Shown here: piece by piece, positions 53,010 through 55,241 of the stretch
Layout of the letters: every line of letters starts with the position of its first letter
Numbering within the stretch: the stretch's first letter is position 1
Source of the DNA: Spirochaetota bacterium
Lineage (GTDB): Bacteria; Spirochaetota; JAAYUW01; JAOAHJ01
Reading direction: 5' to 3'
NCBI GenBank assembly: GCA_026415295.1
Contig: JAOAHJ010000006.1
Coordinates: forward strand, 1 to 55,241
DNA length: 55,241 nt
Notes under the pieces: generated by a model
Database searches by the model: none
What the model saw: only the letters and a program-made list of their open reading frames with translations
What the model was told of the DNA's origin: nothing
Translations under genes and position numbers: made by a program

Positions 53010-55093
53010 AGCATACTTATCGGATCCATATCAAGTTCAATAAAAACATCATCTTGATTTTTAAACATTTCATTTATTAAATTTCCAAAATTTTTTAAAA
53101 TATCAACATTATTAGATTTAATAAATAAATGATATCTAAAATTTCTTTCGATCTTTTCAATAGGTGCTGGAGCTGGGCCAATTATATCTATGTAACTATT
53201 AATTTTAACTTTTTCTAATGAAAAATTATTTTTATTTAGAACATATTTATTATTTTCTTTAATTTGTAAGATAAATAGAGCAATTTTATCTATAAATTTC
53301 TTAGCTTTTTCTTTTATTGGAGAGCGAACTATTATTCTAAGAATTCTAGAAAAAGGAGGATATCTTAATGAATATCTTATTTTTATTTCTTGACAAAAAA
53401 ATTCAAAAAAATTATGTTTTTTTACAAAATATATTGCATAATGCTCTGGTCTTAATGTTTGTATTATTACTTTACCAACTTTCGCCCCTCTTCCAGCTCT
53501 TCCTGAAACTTGAATTAATAATTGAAAAGTTTTCTCATTAGCCCTAAAATCAGGAAAATTCAAAAAAACATCTGCATTAATTATTCCAACTAATCCAACA
53601 TTTGGAAAATGATGACCTTTAGAAATCATTTGAGTACCAATTAATATATCAATTTCTTTATTAGAAAACTTTTCTATTATTTTCTTAAAAGTTGTTCTAC
53701 CTTTTATTGAATCTCTGTCAAATCTTTCTATCCTATAATTTGAAAATATATTTCTAATTATTTCTTCAACTTTTTCAGTTCCTATTCCTGAATAAGAAAT
53801 ATTTGGAGATTGACAATAGGGACAGTTTGTCACATTTTGCTTTTCAAAATTACAATAATGGCATAGCAATTTATTTTTATTTTTATGATATTTTAATGGA
53901 ATTGAACAATTATCACACATTAACGTTTTACCACATTCTTTGCAAAAAATAATTGATGAAAAACCCCTTCTATTAATAAAAAGGATAATTTGCTCATTAT
54001 TTTCAAGAGTATTTTTTATATTTTTAATAAGCTTTTCAGTTAAATAAAAATCTCCTATCTTATTTTCCTTTTTTAAATCTATAATTTCTACTTCAGGAAG
54101 AGGGGTATTATTATATCTTTTTTTAAGAGTTAAAAGTTTTAAATTATTTTTTTTTGCCTCATAATATGCTTCAAGAGAAGGAGTAGCTGAACCAAATATT
54201 AAAACACAATTATATTTTTTACTTATAAAATAGGCTAAATTTTTTGCATTATATCTAGGTTTTGAATTAGATTTATAAGAATCATCATGTTCCTCATCAA
54301 TTATGATAGCCTTTAATTTAGAAAAAGGGGAAAATAAAACTGATCTTGGACCAATAATGACTTTAGCTTCATTATTTTTTATTTTTTCATAAAAGTAAAG
54401 TTTTTCACCAGGTTTCAATTTTGAATGAATTACTGCAACTATATTCCCAAGTCTTTTATAAAAAAAACTAATCATTTGGGGAGTAAGAGAAATTTCAGGG
54501 ATTAATAAAACAGTTTGAAAATCTTTTTTTGCAAGATAATCTATTAGCTTAAAATAAACTTCCGTTTTTCCACTTCCTGTTACTCCATGAAGTAAATAAA
54601 AATCAAATTTATTTTTTTCAAAAGATTTTATTATTTCTCTATAAACATCCTCTTGTTCATCAGTTAATTTTATTTTTAATTGTTCAAATTCATTAATCTC
54701 ATTTTTTTTATTACTAAAATTCTCTAAAATTAATGAATCTAGATTCACATTAATTTTTTTAATTGCTTTTGGAATAAATAAAAATAGTGCTTCTTCAATA
54801 CTACAAAAATAACTCTCTTTAATCCATTTCGCAATTTCTAATTGATTATAACTTATTATACTATCCTTATCTAATATTTTTTTAATTTTTTTAATTTTAG
54901 TTAATATTTTTTCTTCAGGTATAATATTTTCTTCTACAATAATTCCTAAAGTTTTCTTATTATTAAAATCAACTATAACTCTCTTAAACAAAAGAGAAGA
55001 GTTATCACTCGACAAAGATTTTTCTACTAAATAGCATAATTTTTTATCAATAGGATAATTTACATAAACATTTACATATATAGGAATATCCAT
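53006..55093 (-). CDS. priA: primosomal protein N' (PriA helicase)
   Basis: PriA reloads the replication machinery at stalled forks. It has 695 residues: an N-terminal DNA-binding region (~1-130), Walker A GVTGSGKT at 170-177, Walker B IIIDEEHDDSYKS, SATPSLEAY, and a zinc-binding insertion with eight cysteines in CxxC pairs (CKECGKTLMCDNC..., CHYC...NCPYC). Helicase motifs QMISKGHHFPNVGLV and QVSGRAGR follow. All are as expected for an active PriA. The ATG at 55093 is followed upstream by a 148-base AT-rich, low-complexity stretch to the window end. It is coupled to waaA. Confidence 0.97.
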   Translation of the reverse strand: MDIPIYVNVYVNYPIDKKLCYLVEKSLSSDNSSLLFKRVIVDFNNKKTLGIIVEENIIPEEKILTKIKKIKKILDKDSIISYNQLEIAKWIKESYFCSIEEALFLFIPKAIKKINVNLDSLILENFSNKKNEINEFEQLKIKLTDEQEDVYREIIKSFEKNKFDFYLLHGVTGSGKTEVYFKLIDYLAKKDFQTVLLIPEISLTPQMISFFYKRLGNIVAVIHSKLKPGEKLYFYEKIKNNEAKVIIGPRSVLFSPFSKLKAIIIDEEHDDSYKSNSKPRYNAKNLAYFISKKYNCVLIFGSATPSLEAYYEAKKNNLKLLTLKKRYNNTPLPEVEIIDLKKENKIGDFYLTEKLIKNIKNTLENNEQIILFINRRGFSSIIFCKECGKTLMCDNCSIPLKYHKNKNKLLCHYCNFEKQNVTNCPYCQSPNISYSGIGTEKVEEIIRNIFSNYRIERFDRDSIKGRTTFKKIIEKFSNKEIDILIGTQMISKGHHFPNVGLVGIINADVFLNFPDFRANEKTFQLLIQVSGRAGRGAKVGKVIIQTLRPEHYAIYFVKKHNFFEFFCQEIKIRYSLRYPPFSRILRIIVRSPIKEKAKKFIDKIALFILQIKENNKYVLNKNNFSLEKVKINSYIDIIGPAPAPIEKIERNFRYHLFIKSNNVDILKNFGNLINEMFKNQDDVFIELDMDPISML

Positions 55094-55241
55094 CTTATTA
55101 AATTTATTATTTATTTTATTTATTACTTATTATTTATTATTTATTTTTTATTTTCCATATAATTAATTAATTTTGTTTATTTAAAATATTTTTTCTTTAA
55201 TTTTATTTTATAATTTTTAATTTTTTTTAAATATAAAATTT

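Overview
The window is very AT-rich, protein-coding DNA with no mobile elements, CRISPR arrays or rRNA. It looks like a chromosomal segment of an anaerobic, fermentative bacterium with two membranes. The double-membrane call rests on a Kdo transferase (WaaA), a LolA-type carrier and several lipoproteins with lipobox signals. The anaerobic and fermentative call rests on B12-dependent ornithine aminomutase, the 2-amino-4-ketopentanoate thiolase, a phosphate acyl-transferase, an iron alcohol dehydrogenase and a sulfide-type Thi4. A low-GC spirochaete or similar lineage would fit, but no marker here fixes the phylum.

Layout. 1-2.1 kb: the tail of an unknown gene, then a coiled-coil protein, a ZapA-like protein and deoC (plus). 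2.2-4.5 kb: lon (minus). 4.7-8.9 kb: cytidine deaminase, an M23 peptidase, trpS and a beta-lactamase-fold hydrolase. 9.1-13.0 kb: a minus-strand thiamin operon (thi4, thiC, thiDN) behind a TPP riboswitch with a visible terminator/antiterminator switch. 13.2-16.5 kb: a lipoprotein gene, then iscR-nifU-nifS-atl (minus). 16.6-19.6 kb: Fe-alcohol dehydrogenase and a secreted GH5 hydrolase. 19.8-22.1 kb: prmC, with a problem at its 5' end, and an AttH/CrtC-like lipoprotein. 22.2-32.1 kb: a long plus-strand run of ftsK, lolA, rodZ, rimO, a pgsA-pgpA fusion, a sigma factor and a UvrD helicase. 32.1-37.4 kb: the ornithine fermentation genes ortA, ortB, oraS and oraE plus an ECF transporter S component, closed by a terminator. 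37.5-44.8 kb: an M23 peptidase, rtcB, tRNA-Glu, an SBBP-repeat lipoprotein, tRNA-Gln, a methyltransferase gene with an in-frame TAG, a small unknown gene, a NeuB-like synthase and a HAMP membrane protein. 44.9-49.2 kb: a minus-strand group of a solute-binding-like protein, a Gfo/Idh oxidoreductase, Ptb, a lipoprotein and a HEAT-repeat protein. 49.3-55.1 kb: an unknown strongly initiated gene, a metallophosphoesterase, an RlpA-like/SPOR protein, a DnaA-box-like cluster, waaA and priA.

How the genes fit together. The thiamin operon encodes a compact route that makes the thiazole with an archaeal-type Thi4 and joins the two halves with a ThiN domain. OraSE moves the amino group of D-ornithine and OrtAB cleaves the product with CoA. 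Ptb and the Fe-dependent dehydrogenase could then handle acyl-CoA and aldehydes. The two M23 peptidases, RodZ, FtsK, the SPOR protein, LolA and WaaA serve envelope growth and division.

Most notable points: (1) a single protein that appears to carry both phosphatidylglycerophosphate synthase and its phosphatase; (2) two interrupted reading frames, one at a T10 run in prmC and one at a TAG in a methyltransferase gene; (3) the TPP-riboswitch thi4-thiC-thiDN operon; (4) a probable leaderless ftsK mRNA. I found no clear evidence of a wholly new defence or mobile system. All coordinates and motif positions were read by eye; no database search was run.
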